Shown: piece by piece, positions 1-10,507 of the stretch
How positions within the stretch are numbered: the first letter of the stretch is position 1
How the letters are laid out: each line of letters opens with the position of its first letter
From: Lacticaseibacillus baoqingensis
GTDB lineage: Bacteria; Bacillota; Bacilli; Lactobacillales; Lactobacillaceae
Reading direction: 5' to 3'
NCBI RefSeq assembly: GCF_003946165.1
Contig: NZ_RHOI01000005.1
Coordinates: forward strand, 1 to 64,000
Length of the DNA stretch: 64,000 nucleotides
The notes under the pieces: model-generated
The model's database searches: none
Told to the model about the DNA's origin: nothing
The model's input: the letters and a program-made list of their open reading frames with translations, nothing else
Made by a program: the position numbers and the translations under genes

Positions 1-81
1 CACGCAAGGTCTTAGGCTGGAAGACACCATCTGAGGTTTACCTAGGCAAAAAGTTGCACTTGAGTTGACAATTCGTCGCAC

Positions 82-111
82 AAAAAAAGATGGGCAGCAT
101 GCCCATCTTTT
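82..111 (-). terminator. Intrinsic terminator after smpB
   Basis: An 11-bp inverted repeat (AAAAGATGGGC / GCCCATCTTTT) with a 5-nt loop lies just past the smpB stop. On the minus strand the stem is followed by a run of T. It probably ends the rnr-smpB transcript. Bases 1-80 contain nothing I can assign. Confidence 0.8.
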
Positions 112-115
112 GCGC

Positions 116-589
116 TCAATAACGTTCTTTCATCGCCCGTTGAATGTCGCGTTCTTGATCTTTGCGCTTTAAGCTTTCACGCTTGTCGTAATTCTTTTTC
201 CCTTGCGCGACGCCGATCAAGACTTTGGCATAGCCATGCTTAAGATACATCCGCAAAGGGACTGCCGTCAGCCCTTTTTGCGTCAGCGCTTCTTCTAGCT
301 TGCGAATTTCTTTTTTGTGCAGCAAAAGCTTGCGGTTGCGCAATGGATCGACGTTGAACTGATTGCCTTCCTTATACGGGGTAATATGGACATTTTCCAG
401 CCAAGCTTCCCCATTGCGGATCCGTGCGAAGCCGTCGCGCAAGGTCGTTTTGCCGGCACGGACCGATTTGATCTCGGTCCCAGTCAATGCGACCCCTGCC
501 TCATAAGTTTCCAGAATATTATAATCGTGGCCGGCCTTTTTATTTTGGGCCAAAAGGTTATCGGGCTTTGGTTTCATTTTCTTTGCCAT
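116..589 (-). CDS. smpB: SsrA (tmRNA)-binding protein SmpB
   Basis: SmpB binds tmRNA and brings it to stalled ribosomes in trans-translation. At 157 aa it has the usual length. The N-terminal part shows the family's beta-barrel pattern ([17 protein letters not shown], then [11 protein letters not shown]) and HITPY and RNRKLLLHK follow. The C-terminus ends in a basic tail ([19 protein letters not shown]) as in the helix that enters the decoding centre. The ATG is preceded by an AGAGGGG ribosome-binding site. It lies 33 bp after rnr, a common pairing because RNase R degrades the mRNAs released by trans-translation. The tmRNA gene itself is not visible in this window. Identification is secure. 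Confidence 0.97.
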   Translation of the reverse strand: MAKKMKPKPDNLLAQNKKAGHDYNILETYEAGVALTGTEIKSVRAGKTTLRDGFARIRNGEAWLENVHITPYKEGNQFNVDPLRNRKLLLHKKEIRKLEEALTQKGLTAVPLRMYLKHGYAKVLIGVAQGKKNYDKRESLKRKDQERDIQRAMKERY

Positions 590-622
590 GAGGACCCCTC
601 TTTTCCAACTGGCCGCCGCAGG

Positions 623-3016
623 TTACTTTGGATCGCGCTTGCCGTTATAGCGTTTGCGGTTGCCGCCGTGATTTTGCTTGAGTTGGCTGCTTAAGCCGTT
701 AAACGGCTTATTGTTGCCGCGACTGTTGTGATTATTATTGTTGCCATGTTGGCCGCCGCGCTGGTTGTTCCGCGGTCCATCGCTATGCTTTTGCCCGCGG
801 CTGCGCGTTTCGCGCTTGACTTCGATATCACTGGTTGGGATATCATCTGTTGGGATCAAAGAAAAATCGATTTGCCGTTGTTCGACATCCACGTTGTCTA
901 AATGTACCCGACAAGTTTGGCCGATCCGGAAGGTCTTGTGCGTCCGTTCGCCGACTAACGCCATTTGATTTTCAACAAACGCATAGTAGTCATCTTTCAT
1001 CCGCGAAATATGCACTAAACCTTCAACCGTATTCGGTAAGGCGACAAACATCCCAAATCCAGCGACGCCAGACACGACGGCATCGAAGTCTTCACCGACT
1101 TTATCGGCCATGAATTCAGCCTTCTTCAAGTCGTCTACTGCGCGTTCGGCGTCGACGCTATGCCGCTCACGCACAGAAGTTTGCACGGCAATGTCAGGGA
1201 GCTTTTCCGCCCAAGCTGCTTGGACGTCTTCACCAGCCCCTTGTGTGGCATAACTGCGGATCAAGCGATGCACGATCAGATCCGGATAGCGCCGGATCGG
1301 ACTGGTAAAGTGACAATAATAAGGCGCCGCGATCCCAAAATGGCCAAGCGGATCATCAGAATAATGCGCCTGCTTCAAACTCCGCAGCATCTTCACATTG
1401 ACCATCATTTCTTCTGGTGTCCCGGCAACAGAAGTATTGACTTCTTGCAGCATCTTAGGCGTCAGCTTGGCGCCTTTTTTGATCGGGATCTGGATCCCGA
1501 AGGTGGCAAGAAATTCCATGAAGTCTTTGATCCGATCGTCATCTGGTGTTTCATGCACCCGGTATAAGAATGGCAGATGCAGCTTGTTATAGTGTTCCGC
1601 AACGGTTTCATTGGCTTCCAGCATGAAGGATTCGATCATGCGTTCAGACAAGCCGCGCTCGCGCAGCACAATGTCTGTGGGATGACCATTTTCATCCACG
1701 ATGATCTTGGCTTCATTTTCTTCAAAGTCAATGGCGCCGCGATCATGCCGCATTTTATACAAGATCTGATGCAAATCGCCCATCAGCTCTAACATTGGCA
1801 CCAAGTCTTTGTATTGGGCCCGGACCGCTTCATCTTTGTCCGTCAAGATCTTGTTGACGTTGTTATAAGTTAAACGTCCATGTGAGCGGATCACACTTTG
1901 GTAAATATCATGATTGACCACTTTGCCGTCAGGGGTGATTTCCATATCACACGACATCGCCAAGCGATCGACATCCGGGTTCAACGAACAGATCCCGTTA
2001 GACAACCGGAAAGGCAGCATCGGGATGACGCGATCGGTTAAGTAAGTACTCGTCCCGCGTTCATAAGTTTCATGATCGAGCGGTGAGCCTTCTGTCACAT
2101 AATAGGACACATCGGCAATATGGACGCCAAGATGATAGTTGCCATTGGGCAGCTGCCAAGCGACAACCGCATCGTCAAAGTCTTTTGAGTCATCGCCATC
2201 GATCGTGACCACTGGCTGATCGGTGATGTCACGCCGGTTCTTCCGGTCTTCATCGGTCACGTGATCTGGGATCGCATTGGCTTGGGCCATTGCGTCTTCA
2301 GGGTATTCGGTATGAATATCATTGGCCAAAACCAATGCCATCACATCTACCCCTGGGGCATTTTTATTCCCTAGGTTTTCGCTGACGATCCCGCGCATTT
2401 GCTTGGGATGATCCGCATCAGGATAATCAGTGATCTCCACCATCAGCATGTCGCCCAATTCTGGGATCATGCCAGTATTTTTGATCAATACTGGGAAGTT
2501 CTTCAACTTCTTTTCATGGCTGATGACCATGCCAATAAACCCGGTCCGCTGTGCCTCAGCATCAGCTAACGGGGTATATTCGCCGACTAAGCGGCTCAGC
2601 TTGCGCTCAATGATCTTGACCACTTGCGCTTCAGAGCCGCGGGAATCGCCTGGCCGCGCTTGGCGCGTCACTTGGATCTCAACCGTATCGCCGTCTAAGG
2701 CAAAGTGCGTCGCTGGCGGCGCGATGAAATAATCATTTTCTTGATCTTCAACCGCAACAAATCCAAAGCCTTTTTCATTCCCATGAAAAACGCCTTCTAA
2801 CGCTTGCGGTTTCGCGCCTAATTGATACAAACTCTCCCCGGTGGCATGGATCAGATCATCATTTTCTAATCCCGTCAACGCTTGTACCAGCACTTTGAAG
2901 TCTTCTGCCCCGGTCAATTTTAAGGCCCGATTCAAGCTGGCGGTACTAAAGGCGATTTGCGGGTTGCGCCTAAAAGCGGCGAGTAATTCATTTCTCATGT
3001 GGCCGACTGTGGTCAT
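623..3016 (-). CDS. rnr: Ribonuclease R
   Basis: RNase R is a 3'-5' processive exoribonuclease of the RNB family, acting on structured RNA and tmRNA-tagged mRNA. The 797-aa protein has an N-terminal winged-helix/cold-shock region (about 1-230), the catalytic RNB domain with its metal-binding Asp cluster at about 272-283 (IDGDDSKDFDDA), the conserved HFTSPIRRYPDL segment, an S1 domain (GFGMFVALPNTVEGLVHIS), and a basic, Asn/Gly-rich tail typical of the family. The first ATG is preferred because a GAGGG site sits 8 nt upstream, within the end of the preceding esterase gene; an internal Met at residue 7 is the alternative. The gene directly abuts the esterase gene and precedes smpB, so all three are probably cotranscribed. 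Confidence 0.97.
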   Translation of the reverse strand: MTTVGHMRNELLAAFRRNPQIAFSTASLNRALKLTGAEDFKVLVQALTGLENDDLIHATGESLYQLGAKPQALEGVFHGNEKGFGFVAVEDQENDYFIAPPATHFALDGDTVEIQVTRQARPGDSRGSEAQVVKIIERKLSRLVGEYTPLADAEAQRTGFIGMVISHEKKLKNFPVLIKNTGMIPELGDMLMVEITDYPDADHPKQMRGIVSENLGNKNAPGVDVMALVLANDIHTEYPEDAMAQANAIPDHVTDEDRKNRRDITDQPVVTIDGDDSKDFDDAVVAWQLPNGNYHLGVHIADVSYYVTEGSPLDHETYERGTSTYLTDRVIPMLPFRLSNGICSLNPDVDRLAMSCDMEITPDGKVVNHDIYQSVIRSHGRLTYNNVNKILTDKDEAVRAQYKDLVPMLELMGDLHQILYKMRHDRGAIDFEENEAKIIVDENGHPTDIVLRERGLSERMIESFMLEANETVAEHYNKLHLPFLYRVHETPDDDRIKDFMEFLATFGIQIPIKKGAKLTPKMLQEVNTSVAGTPEEMMVNVKMLRSLKQAHYSDDPLGHFGIAAPYYCHFTSPIRRYPDLIVHRLIRSYATQGAGEDVQAAWAEKLPDIAVQTSVRERHSVDAERAVDDLKKAEFMADKVGEDFDAVVSGVAGFGMFVALPNTVEGLVHISRMKDDYYAFVENQMALVGERTHKTFRIGQTCRVHLDNVDVEQRQIDFSLIPTDDIPTSDIEVKRETRSRGQKHSDGPRNNQRGGQHGNNNNHNSRGNNKPFNGLSSQLKQNHGGNRKRYNGKRDPK

Positions 3017-3739
3017 TTATTTGTCCCTCGTTTTCATAAATTCAATAATATCAGTTTCTAATTGATGGTGGGCGGCGTTGACGGTGATCACATGATCGAC
3101 GCCAGCATACCAATGCCAGCTGACCGAAGCATTGACCAGCTGCTTGCGCAACGCCACCGCCCGGTTAGGGTCGATCATTTGATCTGCCCCGGCTTGGCCA
3201 ATAAACACCGGCTTTTTCACGGTGGCTAACGCCGCTGCCACCGGTTTGGCAAACAAAGCGATCTCCGCTAACTGCGCTTGTACTTGCGGCTTAACGCGCT
3301 CACTGTTATCCGGCAATTCTGCCAAGCGCCGCATGTAGCGATTATACTTCAAAAAATTCGGCACGATATTTTGCTTCCCTGCCACGATCGGCGACGATAA
3401 CACGCCGCCTAAGGCAACGGCAGGCAGCTCTTGCAAGGCCTTCATGGCAAACATCCCGCCTAGCGATAAGCCAAAAATCGCGACTCGCGGATATTGCGCC
3501 GCCATATGGGCAACTGCTGCTTGCGTATCTGCCCACCATTGCGCCGGTGTGGCCGCCAATACCTGCTGCGGGTCAATGGTGCCATGCCCCGTAAACTTCG
3601 GCGCATACACCCCATAACCAGCCCGTGCCAAGGCGGCTCCTAATAAACGCATATCATTAGGGCTGCCAGTATAGGCATGCAATAAAACGATCCCGACATC
3701 GGCCCCTGCTTCTTCGAATGATTGCGGCTGTCTGAACAC
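3017..3739 (-). CDS. Carboxylesterase, alpha/beta hydrolase (Est30-like)
   Basis: A single-domain alpha/beta hydrolase of 240 aa. The nucleophile elbow is GLSLG, the acidic residue is likely in GADQMIDPN and the catalytic His in GVDHVIT, all in family order. An N-terminal LLHAYTGSPNDM segment supplies the oxyanion hole. Related proteins hydrolyse short-chain esters in the cytoplasm, and a homologue commonly sits between secG and rnr in Bacilli. Start choice: an ATG at 3745 directly touches the AGGAGG site with no spacer, whereas the in-frame GTG at 3739 is 6 nt from GGAGG, so GTG is preferred. It lies just behind the secG terminator and runs straight into rnr. The natural substrate is unknown. 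Confidence 0.88.
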   Translation of the reverse strand: MFRQPQSFEEAGADVGIVLLHAYTGSPNDMRLLGAALARAGYGVYAPKFTGHGTIDPQQVLAATPAQWWADTQAAVAHMAAQYPRVAIFGLSLGGMFAMKALQELPAVALGGVLSSPIVAGKQNIVPNFLKYNRYMRRLAELPDNSERVKPQVQAQLAEIALFAKPVAAALATVKKPVFIGQAGADQMIDPNRAVALRKQLVNASVSWHWYAGVDHVITVNAAHHQLETDIIEFMKTRDK

Positions 3740-3756
3740 GCGCATCCTCCTAACTG

Positions 3757-3788
3757 TAAAAAAAGTCTCCCATAGTTAGGAGACTTTC
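3757..3788 (-). terminator. Intrinsic terminator after secG
   Basis: A 9-bp stem (AAAGTCTCC / GGAGACTTT) with an 8-nt loop, followed on the minus strand by seven T. It lies directly after the secG stop and before the esterase start, so rnr-smpB expression needs read-through or a nearby start. Confidence 0.85.
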
Positions 3789-3789
3789 G

Positions 3790-4026
3790 TTAATGAGATG
3801 ATAGGTACACCAACACCAACGAGAAGGCGAAGAATAAGACGCCTAAAACCACGGTCACTTTCTCCATGAAGGCTTCAAATCCCCGTGACTTCTGCTTCCC
3901 GAATAAGTCGGTCGCCCCACCAGATAACGCACTCAGGGCATCTTGTTGCTTACTTGGTTGCATCAAAGTCGCGATCACGATCAAGATCGAGTCAATGATA
4001 AGCAAATTTGTGAATAGACCTTGCAA
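3790..4026 (-). CDS. secG: Preprotein translocase subunit SecG
   Basis: A 78-aa membrane protein with two hydrophobic segments (about 2-22 and 55-76) joined by a polar loop containing LSGGATDLFGKQKSRG, the conserved SecG loop. SecG is the auxiliary subunit of the SecYEG channel and helps SecA-driven protein export. The start is a TTG, supported by AGGAGG 7 nt upstream; no ATG fits. The partner secA lies at 45-47 kb in this window. Placement upstream of the esterase and rnr is conserved in Firmicutes. Confidence 0.95.
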   Translation of the reverse strand: MQGLFTNLLIIDSILIVIATLMQPSKQQDALSALSGGATDLFGKQKSRGFEAFMEKVTVVLGVLFFAFSLVLVYLSSH

Positions 4027-4130
4027 GTTATTTCCTCCTATGCGCGGTGTGCCCGCGCGGATAGACTACTAATAGTAGGGTATCACAAAGCACAGCCGGT
4101 GACTAGCACCTGGCCGAAAATCGATGGGTC

Positions 4131-5672
4131 TCACCCTCGCCGCGCCAACTTTGCCGCCAGGCGATGGATCTGTTGGCGCACTTGCGCACGCTTGGCCGCA
4201 TCGGTCAATAACACCAGCGTATCCCCTGCGCGGATCACGGTATCGCCATGGGGGATCACTTGATCTTCACCGCGGTTGATGCCGATCAACAACGTCTGTT
4301 TCGGCCAAGAAAAATCCCGAACTTGCAAGCCTTCTAACGGACTGCCAGCAAATACTGGCAGCTCGAGGCGATCCATCCGATGGATCGCTTCGATTTGCTT
4401 AGGAACCGTCATCCGGCGTAATAAGGATTCGTAGATCGGGGCGCCGCCCAATAGATCCACGACGACATACGCCACTAACGCCAAGACTGCCATCGGCATC
4501 AAATGCGTTAAATTCCCAACCATTTCTGTGATCAACAAGATCGCCGTAAACGGCGCTTTGCCGATTCCGGCAAAGTACCCTGCCATTGAGAAAATGATCA
4601 AATTCATCACATATACCGGTGGCAGCCAGCCAATCTGCACCATAAAGACCGCATAGATCGCCCCGATCACCGCCCCTAAACTCAAGATCGGCAAGAAGAT
4701 CCCGCCTGGCAAACCGGAACCATAGGAGATCATCGAAAAAACAAAGCGCGTGGCAAAAATGGCCAATAAGATCCCCAGACTCGGCACCAATTTGCCGAAA
4801 CCGATGATCATCCCGTTGCCGCCGCCTAAGATCCCAGGGGCCATGACGCCGATGGGAATGACCAACAAAAACGGCACCACCCCTTGCAAATACCGCGGCA
4901 GATGCGTTTTGGCATAAAGCTGAGGCATGGCCAATAAAACGCGCTGATACGCATACCCCAAAACCCCGAGCAAAATACCTAATAATAACAAATGCCAATA
5001 TAAAGCCACCGGCATGCTACGCGTATAAGTCAGGTGCAACACTGGGACTTCACCAAAGACATTCAACGAAATAAAATCAGCGCCTAAAGCGGAGGCCAAA
5101 CTCGTGATCCAAACCAATGGGCTGAAATTATGATACACTTCCTCCAACACGAACAAGGTCCCGGCGATCGGCGCATTAAACGCCGCCGCCAACCCCGCCG
5201 CAGATCCGGAAGCGATCAAGATCCGGCGATCACTGCCATGTCGATGCAAGCCTTCTGCGACCCCTTGACCCACTGCCGCGCCAAGCTGGATCGATGGCCC
5301 TTCACGACCGAGAAACAGCCCTGGGCCAATGCTTAAGATGCCAGCGACGAATTTTTTCCACAAGATCGACCACCAGTGAAATTCCAGCTCGCCTTGCAGT
5401 TGGCCTTCAACTTGAGGGATCCCAGAACCGGAGATATTCGGTTCAGCATGCAACAGATATGCCACCACCAGCGCCAACCCCACACTGCCGCCGGCCACCA
5501 ACAAAAGCCGCATCGGGGTCGGTTGGGCGTAGACACTTTGCATGAAAGCCAGGATCTTTTCGATCGATAAGCGAAACAAACTGATCACGACCCCGGTCAA
5601 TAAGCCAACGCCTAGCCCTTGGATCACAAATTTCAATCGTGTGGTATCGATTTTTGGCAAATGACTGTGCAT
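4131..5672 (-). CDS. ClC-family H+/Cl- antiporter with C-terminal TrkA-C domain
   Basis: A 513-aa membrane protein of the ClC family. The three ion-path motifs are present: GSGIP (82-86), GREGP (122-126, with the gating Glu at 124) and GIFLP in the C-terminal half. The internal proton-path Glu pair (FVLEE, about 177-178) is kept, which favours an H+-coupled antiporter over a passive channel. Residues after about 440 form a TrkA-C/RCK-C type domain (VIPHGDTVIRAGDTLVLLT) that in related proteins binds a ligand and modulates transport. The ATG follows a GGGGG-type site. It stands alone between the eno terminator and secG. A role in acid or ionic stress is an inference. The exact ClC subgroup is unresolved. 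Confidence 0.93.
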   Translation of the reverse strand: MHSHLPKIDTTRLKFVIQGLGVGLLTGVVISLFRLSIEKILAFMQSVYAQPTPMRLLLVAGGSVGLALVVAYLLHAEPNISGSGIPQVEGQLQGELEFHWWSILWKKFVAGILSIGPGLFLGREGPSIQLGAAVGQGVAEGLHRHGSDRRILIASGSAAGLAAAFNAPIAGTLFVLEEVYHNFSPLVWITSLASALGADFISLNVFGEVPVLHLTYTRSMPVALYWHLLLLGILLGVLGYAYQRVLLAMPQLYAKTHLPRYLQGVVPFLLVIPIGVMAPGILGGGNGMIIGFGKLVPSLGILLAIFATRFVFSMISYGSGLPGGIFLPILSLGAVIGAIYAVFMVQIGWLPPVYVMNLIIFSMAGYFAGIGKAPFTAILLITEMVGNLTHLMPMAVLALVAYVVVDLLGGAPIYESLLRRMTVPKQIEAIHRMDRLELPVFAGSPLEGLQVRDFSWPKQTLLIGINRGEDQVIPHGDTVIRAGDTLVLLTDAAKRAQVRQQIHRLAAKLARRG

Positions 5673-5701
5673 ACTTTTCCCCCATCGAACAAACTACTTC
5701 C

Positions 5702-5707
5702 ATTATA
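5702..5707 (-). promoter_or_regulatory. Candidate -10 element for the ClC gene
   Basis: TATAAT on the minus strand, about 30 bp before the ClC start. The region 17 bp further upstream is only the T-run of the eno terminator, so the -35 is poor. Confidence 0.45.
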
Positions 5708-5723
5708 GCGGCGAAAGGGCATG

Positions 5724-5759
5724 AAAAAAAGCACTTCTCTGCGTCCAGAGAAGTGCTTC
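5724..5759 (-). terminator. Intrinsic terminator of the glycolytic operon (after eno)
   Basis: A 12-bp perfect stem (AAGCACTTCTCT / AGAGAAGTGCTT) with a 6-nt loop, followed on the minus strand by seven T. It lies 17 bp after the eno stop. Confidence 0.92.
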
Positions 5760-5775
5760 AGCGAAAGTTTGGGTA

Positions 5776-7131
<1,356 letters not shown>

Positions 7132-7144
7132 TCAACGATTCAAC

Positions 7145-7166
7145 TGCCAGATTCGCGACTCTGGCA
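7145..7166 (-). other. Stem-loop in the tpiA-eno spacer
   Basis: A 7-bp perfect inverted repeat (TGCCAGA / TCTGGCA, 8-nt loop) in the eno leader. There is no T-run, so it is not a terminator. It may be an mRNA processing or stability element, like the other spacer hairpins of this operon. Confidence 0.45.
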
Positions 7167-7209
7167 AAAGCGTCAAATGGTGCGCGAAACAGTCAGCAAC
7201 AGCTGGCAA

Positions 7210-7965
7210 TTAATCTTGGTAGTTCGCCAAGGCGATGAAGGATTCAGGATCCATCGAAGCGCCGCCGACTAAGCCGCCGTCGATGTCTTCTTTGGCCATT
7301 AATTCCTTCACATTAGCAGGCTTGACCGAGCCGCCGTAAAGGATCCGGACAGCATCTGCAGTTTCTGCATCATAAAGCTTCTTCACGGTTGCCCGCACGT
7401 GTGCCACCACTGCTTGTGCTTGATCAGCAGAAGCGGTCTTGCCGGTGCCGATCGCCCAGATTGGTTCGTAAGCGATCACGCTCTTCTTCACGTCATCAGC
7501 AGACAAACCCACTAATGCGCCGGCAACTTGATAAGCGATCCAGTCATTGGTTTGACCAGCTTCGCGTTGTTCAAGACTTTCACCACAGCAGATGATCGGC
7601 AACAACCCATTGGCTAAGATTGCCTTAGCCTTTTTGTTGATGTCTTCATCAGTTTCGTGGAAATAGCCGCGGCGTTCGGAGTGGCCGATGACCACATAGT
7701 CAAGGCCCATTTCCTTTAATGCCTTAGGGCTGGTTTCGCCAGTGAAGGCCCCTTCGTTTTCGAAGTAGCAGTTTTCAGCGGCAGTCTTCAACGGTGTGCC
7801 TTGTGCGCCGGCAACTAAAGTCGTCAAATCGATCGCAGGGGCTGCGATCACAGTTTCGACCTTGCTGGCTTCTGGTAACTTGCCCTTGACGCCATCTAAG
7901 AACGCTTGGGTTTCTTCCGGGTTCTTATTCATTTTCCAGTTCCCGGCCATAATCGGTGTACGCAT
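7210..7965 (-). CDS. tpiA: Triosephosphate isomerase
   Basis: Interconverts dihydroxyacetone phosphate and glyceraldehyde 3-phosphate. The 251-aa TIM barrel has the active-site residues in place: Lys11 in AGNWKMNK, His95 in VIGHSERR, and the catalytic Glu at about 167 in [12 protein letters not shown] followed by the flexible loop. The phosphate-binding GGSVKPAN and GGLVGGASM segments close the site. The start has an AAGGAG site. It lies between pgk and eno in the glycolytic operon. Confidence 0.99.
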   Translation of the reverse strand: MRTPIMAGNWKMNKNPEETQAFLDGVKGKLPEASKVETVIAAPAIDLTTLVAGAQGTPLKTAAENCYFENEGAFTGETSPKALKEMGLDYVVIGHSERRGYFHETDEDINKKAKAILANGLLPIICCGESLEQREAGQTNDWIAYQVAGALVGLSADDVKKSVIAYEPIWAIGTGKTASADQAQAVVAHVRATVKKLYDAETADAVRILYGGSVKPANVKELMAKEDIDGGLVGGASMDPESFIALANYQD

Positions 7966-8010
7966 GTTTTATCTCCTTTGATATTGAACGGATCCAATAG
8001 CATCATCACA

Positions 8011-8027
8011 GCGTCAATCAGTGACGC
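8011..8027 (-). other. Stem-loop in the pgk-tpiA spacer
   Basis: A 6-bp perfect inverted repeat (GCGTCA / TGACGC, 5-nt loop) in the 73-nt spacer, without a T-run. It is comparable to the hairpins in the other two spacers. Confidence 0.4.
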
Positions 8028-8038
8028 ATCAGCAATGA

Positions 8039-9229
8039 TTATTTGTTGGTGATCGCAGCGATACCAGGTAATTCCTTACCTTCAAGGTATTCAAGCGAAG
8101 CGCCGCCACCAGTGGAGATATGGGTGATCTTAGGGGCGATGCCAAGTTGCTTAGCAGCAGCAGTCGAGTCCCCACCACCGATGATCGTGGTAGCATCCGT
8201 CAAGTCGCCGAGGGCTTCGCCGACTTCAAGCGTGCCTTTGGCATAGTTAGGCATTTCGAACACACCCATCGGGCCGTTCCAAACCACCGTCTTAGCAGTC
8301 TTCAATACCGCTTTGAAGTCTTCAACAGACTTCGGGCCGATATCTAATGCCATGTAGCCGTCAGGAATGTCACCTTCGACAACCTTATGCGGGGCGTCGT
8401 TGGAGAATTCGGTGGCAACCACGTTGTCAACTGGCAAGACTAACTTGTCGCCAGCTTCAGCCATGATCTGCTTGGCTAAGTCGATCTTATCTGCTTCAAC
8501 CAAAGACTTACCGATAGACAAGCCCTTAGCAGCGTAGAAGGTATAAGTCATGCCGCCGCCGACAATGATCTTATCCGCTTTTTCGATCAAGTTAGAAATC
8601 ACGCCGATCTTATCAGAAACTTTGGCGCCGCCTAAAATCGCAACGAATGGGTGCTTAGGGTTTTCAACTGCATCGCCTAAGAACTTGATTTCTTTTTCCA
8701 TCAAGAAGCCAGCAGCTGCTTGTGGCATGTTAGAAGAGATCCCAACGTTAGACGCATGGGAACGATGAGCGGTACCGAACGCATCGTTCACGTACAGATC
8801 GCCTAAAGAAGCCCAGTACTTGCCTAATTCTGGATCGTTCTTAGATTCTTTCTTGCCGTCAAGGTCTTCGAAACGGGTGTTTTCCATAACCAAGACATCG
8901 CCGTCATTCATCTTAGCAATCGCATCTTCGAGTTCTGCGCCACGAGTTGCAGGAACGAAGGTAACCGGCTTTTTCAGCAGTTCGCTAAGGCGTTCTGCCA
9001 CTGGACGCAGGCTCAACTTAGCCTTGTCTTCTTCAGTCTTTACCCGGCCAAGGTGAGAAAGCAAGATCGCTTTGCCACCATTGTCGATGATATATTGGAT
9101 CGTTGGTAATGCCGCCACGATACGGTTGTCATCACCGATGACGCCGTCTTTGATCGGCACATTGAAGTCGACACGAACTAGGACCTTTTTGTCCTTAACG
9201 TCCAAGTCGGAAACGATTAATTTCGCCAT
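8039..9229 (-). CDS. pgk: Phosphoglycerate kinase
   Basis: Transfers the acyl phosphate of 1,3-bisphosphoglycerate to ADP. The 396-aa protein contains the signature [14 protein letters not shown], the substrate-binding [18 protein letters not shown] and FLMEKEI segments of the N-domain, and in the C-domain the nucleotide-binding [21 protein letters not shown] and [15 protein letters not shown] segments. The start follows AGGAGGG. It is in the glycolytic operon, separated from gap by a 218-nt spacer with a terminator-like hairpin and a long inverted repeat, so its mRNA level may differ from that of gap. Confidence 0.99.
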   Translation of the reverse strand: MAKLIVSDLDVKDKKVLVRVDFNVPIKDGVIGDDNRIVAALPTIQYIIDNGGKAILLSHLGRVKTEEDKAKLSLRPVAERLSELLKKPVTFVPATRGAELEDAIAKMNDGDVLVMENTRFEDLDGKKESKNDPELGKYWASLGDLYVNDAFGTAHRSHASNVGISSNMPQAAAGFLMEKEIKFLGDAVENPKHPFVAILGGAKVSDKIGVISNLIEKADKIIVGGGMTYTFYAAKGLSIGKSLVEADKIDLAKQIMAEAGDKLVLPVDNVVATEFSNDAPHKVVEGDIPDGYMALDIGPKSVEDFKAVLKTAKTVVWNGPMGVFEMPNYAKGTLEVGEALGDLTDATTIIGGGDSTAAAKQLGIAPKITHISTGGGASLEYLEGKELPGIAAITNK

Positions 9230-9292
9230 TGAATAAAACCCTCCTAATAAAGTTGGAATACTTTGTATGTTAAGCCAAACTCATGACCAAAC

Positions 9293-9344
9293 CGCGGTGC
9301 TTAAATGAACGTTTACGCCAGTGCGCGCTCATTTAAACACCGCG
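9293..9344 (-). other. Long inverted repeat in the pgk leader
   Basis: Two 16-nt arms (9293-9308 and 9329-9344) match at 15 of 16 positions around a 20-nt loop. There is no T-run on either strand. It lies between the terminator after gap and the pgk start, so it could be an mRNA end-protecting or processing structure in the pgk-tpiA-eno leader. Confidence 0.6.
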
Positions 9345-9376
9345 ACTAAGCCATCAGTCACGATGCCACCGCTTAG

Positions 9377-9413
9377 AAAAAGGGCGGAGGGAGAAACTCC
9401 CTCCGCCCTCTTC
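9377..9413 (-). terminator. Internal terminator between gap and pgk
   Basis: A 12-bp GC-rich perfect stem (GGGCGGAGGGAG / CTCCCTCCGCCC) with a 3-nt loop, followed on the minus strand by a short T-run. It is expected to give partial termination after cggR-gap, lowering pgk-tpiA-eno relative to gap unless they have their own promoter. Confidence 0.75.
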
Positions 9414-9447
9414 ATGCGGTTCAGAAGAAGTTACTCGTAATCAGAGA

Positions 9448-10470
9448 TTACAGGGTAGCAAACTTCAGTAAGGTACGAATCATTTGGCAAGTGAAGCCGT
9501 ATTCGTTGTCGTACCAAGCAACCGTCTTAACTAATTGGAAGTCACCAGCGGTGGTAACTTCAGTTTGGGTAGGATCAAAGATCGAACCATAAGTCGTGCC
9601 GATAACGTCAGAGGAAACGATTTGGTCAGCATTGTAACCGAAGGATTCGTTACCTTCAGTGTGCTTCTTGATCGCTTCGTTGACTTGGTCAGCAGTAACG
9701 TTCTTGGTCTTCAAGATGGAAACCAATTCGGTCAAAGAACCATCAACAACAGAGACACGTTGTGCGTGGCCCTGGAGCTTGCCGTTAAGTTCTGGGATAA
9801 CGATACCGATAGCCTTAGCAGCACCGGTGCTATGAGGAATAGTGTTCACAGCAGCGGAACGAGCAGCACGGAGGTTACCACCGCGAACAGGGCCGTCAAG
9901 CAGCATCTGTGTGGAGGTGTAAGCGTGAACCGTCGTCATGGTACCAACTTCGATACCGAATTCCTTGTTCAGGAAGTAAGCCATCGGTGCAAGGCAGTTG
10001 GTTGTGCAAGAACCGGCGGAAACGATCTTGTCATCAGCGGTCAAAGTGTCATCGTTGACGTTGTAAACGATGGTACGGATCTTGCCGGCTGGGGCGGAGA
10101 TCAGAACACGTTGTGCGCCAGCGTCCAAGTGAGCTTGGGCCTTTTCAGCAGAGGTGTAGAAACCGGTACATTCGAGGACGTATTCAACGCCGTCGTTCTT
10201 AACCCACGGAATGTTTTGAGCTTGAGGTTCAGCATAAACGCGGTATTCCTTACCGTTAACAACGATACCGTTGTCGGTCGCGCTAACTTCGCCCGGGAAA
10301 GTGCCATGAGTGGAATCATACTTCAGCAGGTGAGCCAACATAGCTGGGCTTGTCAAGTCGTTGATCGCAACAACTTCGATGTCGCCAGATTGTGCGCCTA
10401 ATTCGAAGATGCGGCGGAAAGCCAAACGACCGATGCGGCCGAAACCATTGATACCAATTTTAACAGTCAT
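9448..10470 (-). CDS. gap: Glyceraldehyde-3-phosphate dehydrogenase, type I (glycolytic)
   Basis: NAD-dependent oxidation and phosphorylation of glyceraldehyde 3-phosphate. The 340-aa protein starts with the Rossmann motif INGFGRIGR, carries the catalytic Cys at about 155 in [13 protein letters not shown], the [13 protein letters not shown] and [20 protein letters not shown] substrate segments and WYDNEYGF near the end. It begins with a strong AAAGGAGG site, 37 nt behind cggR. Codon choice is strongly biased, as for the other glycolytic genes here. CggR binding of fructose-1,6-bisphosphate in the upstream gene product should relieve repression of this gene. Confidence 0.99.
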   Translation of the reverse strand: MTVKIGINGFGRIGRLAFRRIFELGAQSGDIEVVAINDLTSPAMLAHLLKYDSTHGTFPGEVSATDNGIVVNGKEYRVYAEPQAQNIPWVKNDGVEYVLECTGFYTSAEKAQAHLDAGAQRVLISAPAGKIRTIVYNVNDDTLTADDKIVSAGSCTTNCLAPMAYFLNKEFGIEVGTMTTVHAYTSTQMLLDGPVRGGNLRAARSAAVNTIPHSTGAAKAIGIVIPELNGKLQGHAQRVSVVDGSLTELVSILKTKNVTADQVNEAIKKHTEGNESFGYNADQIVSSDVIGTTYGSIFDPTQTEVTTAGDFQLVKTVAWYDNEYGFTCQMIRTLLKFATL

Positions 10471-10507
10471 GCTAAAATTTCCTCCTTTAGGAAATAAGAG
10501 TTTTATT

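Noticed and set aside
1-80. Possible tmRNA or other RNA next to smpB
   Set aside because: No tmRNA 3' end or tag sequence can be recognised in this short edge.
9535-10401. A 288-residue open frame on the plus strand opposite gap
   Set aside because: It is the shadow of a highly biased gene; it has no ribosome-binding site and no recognisable motif.
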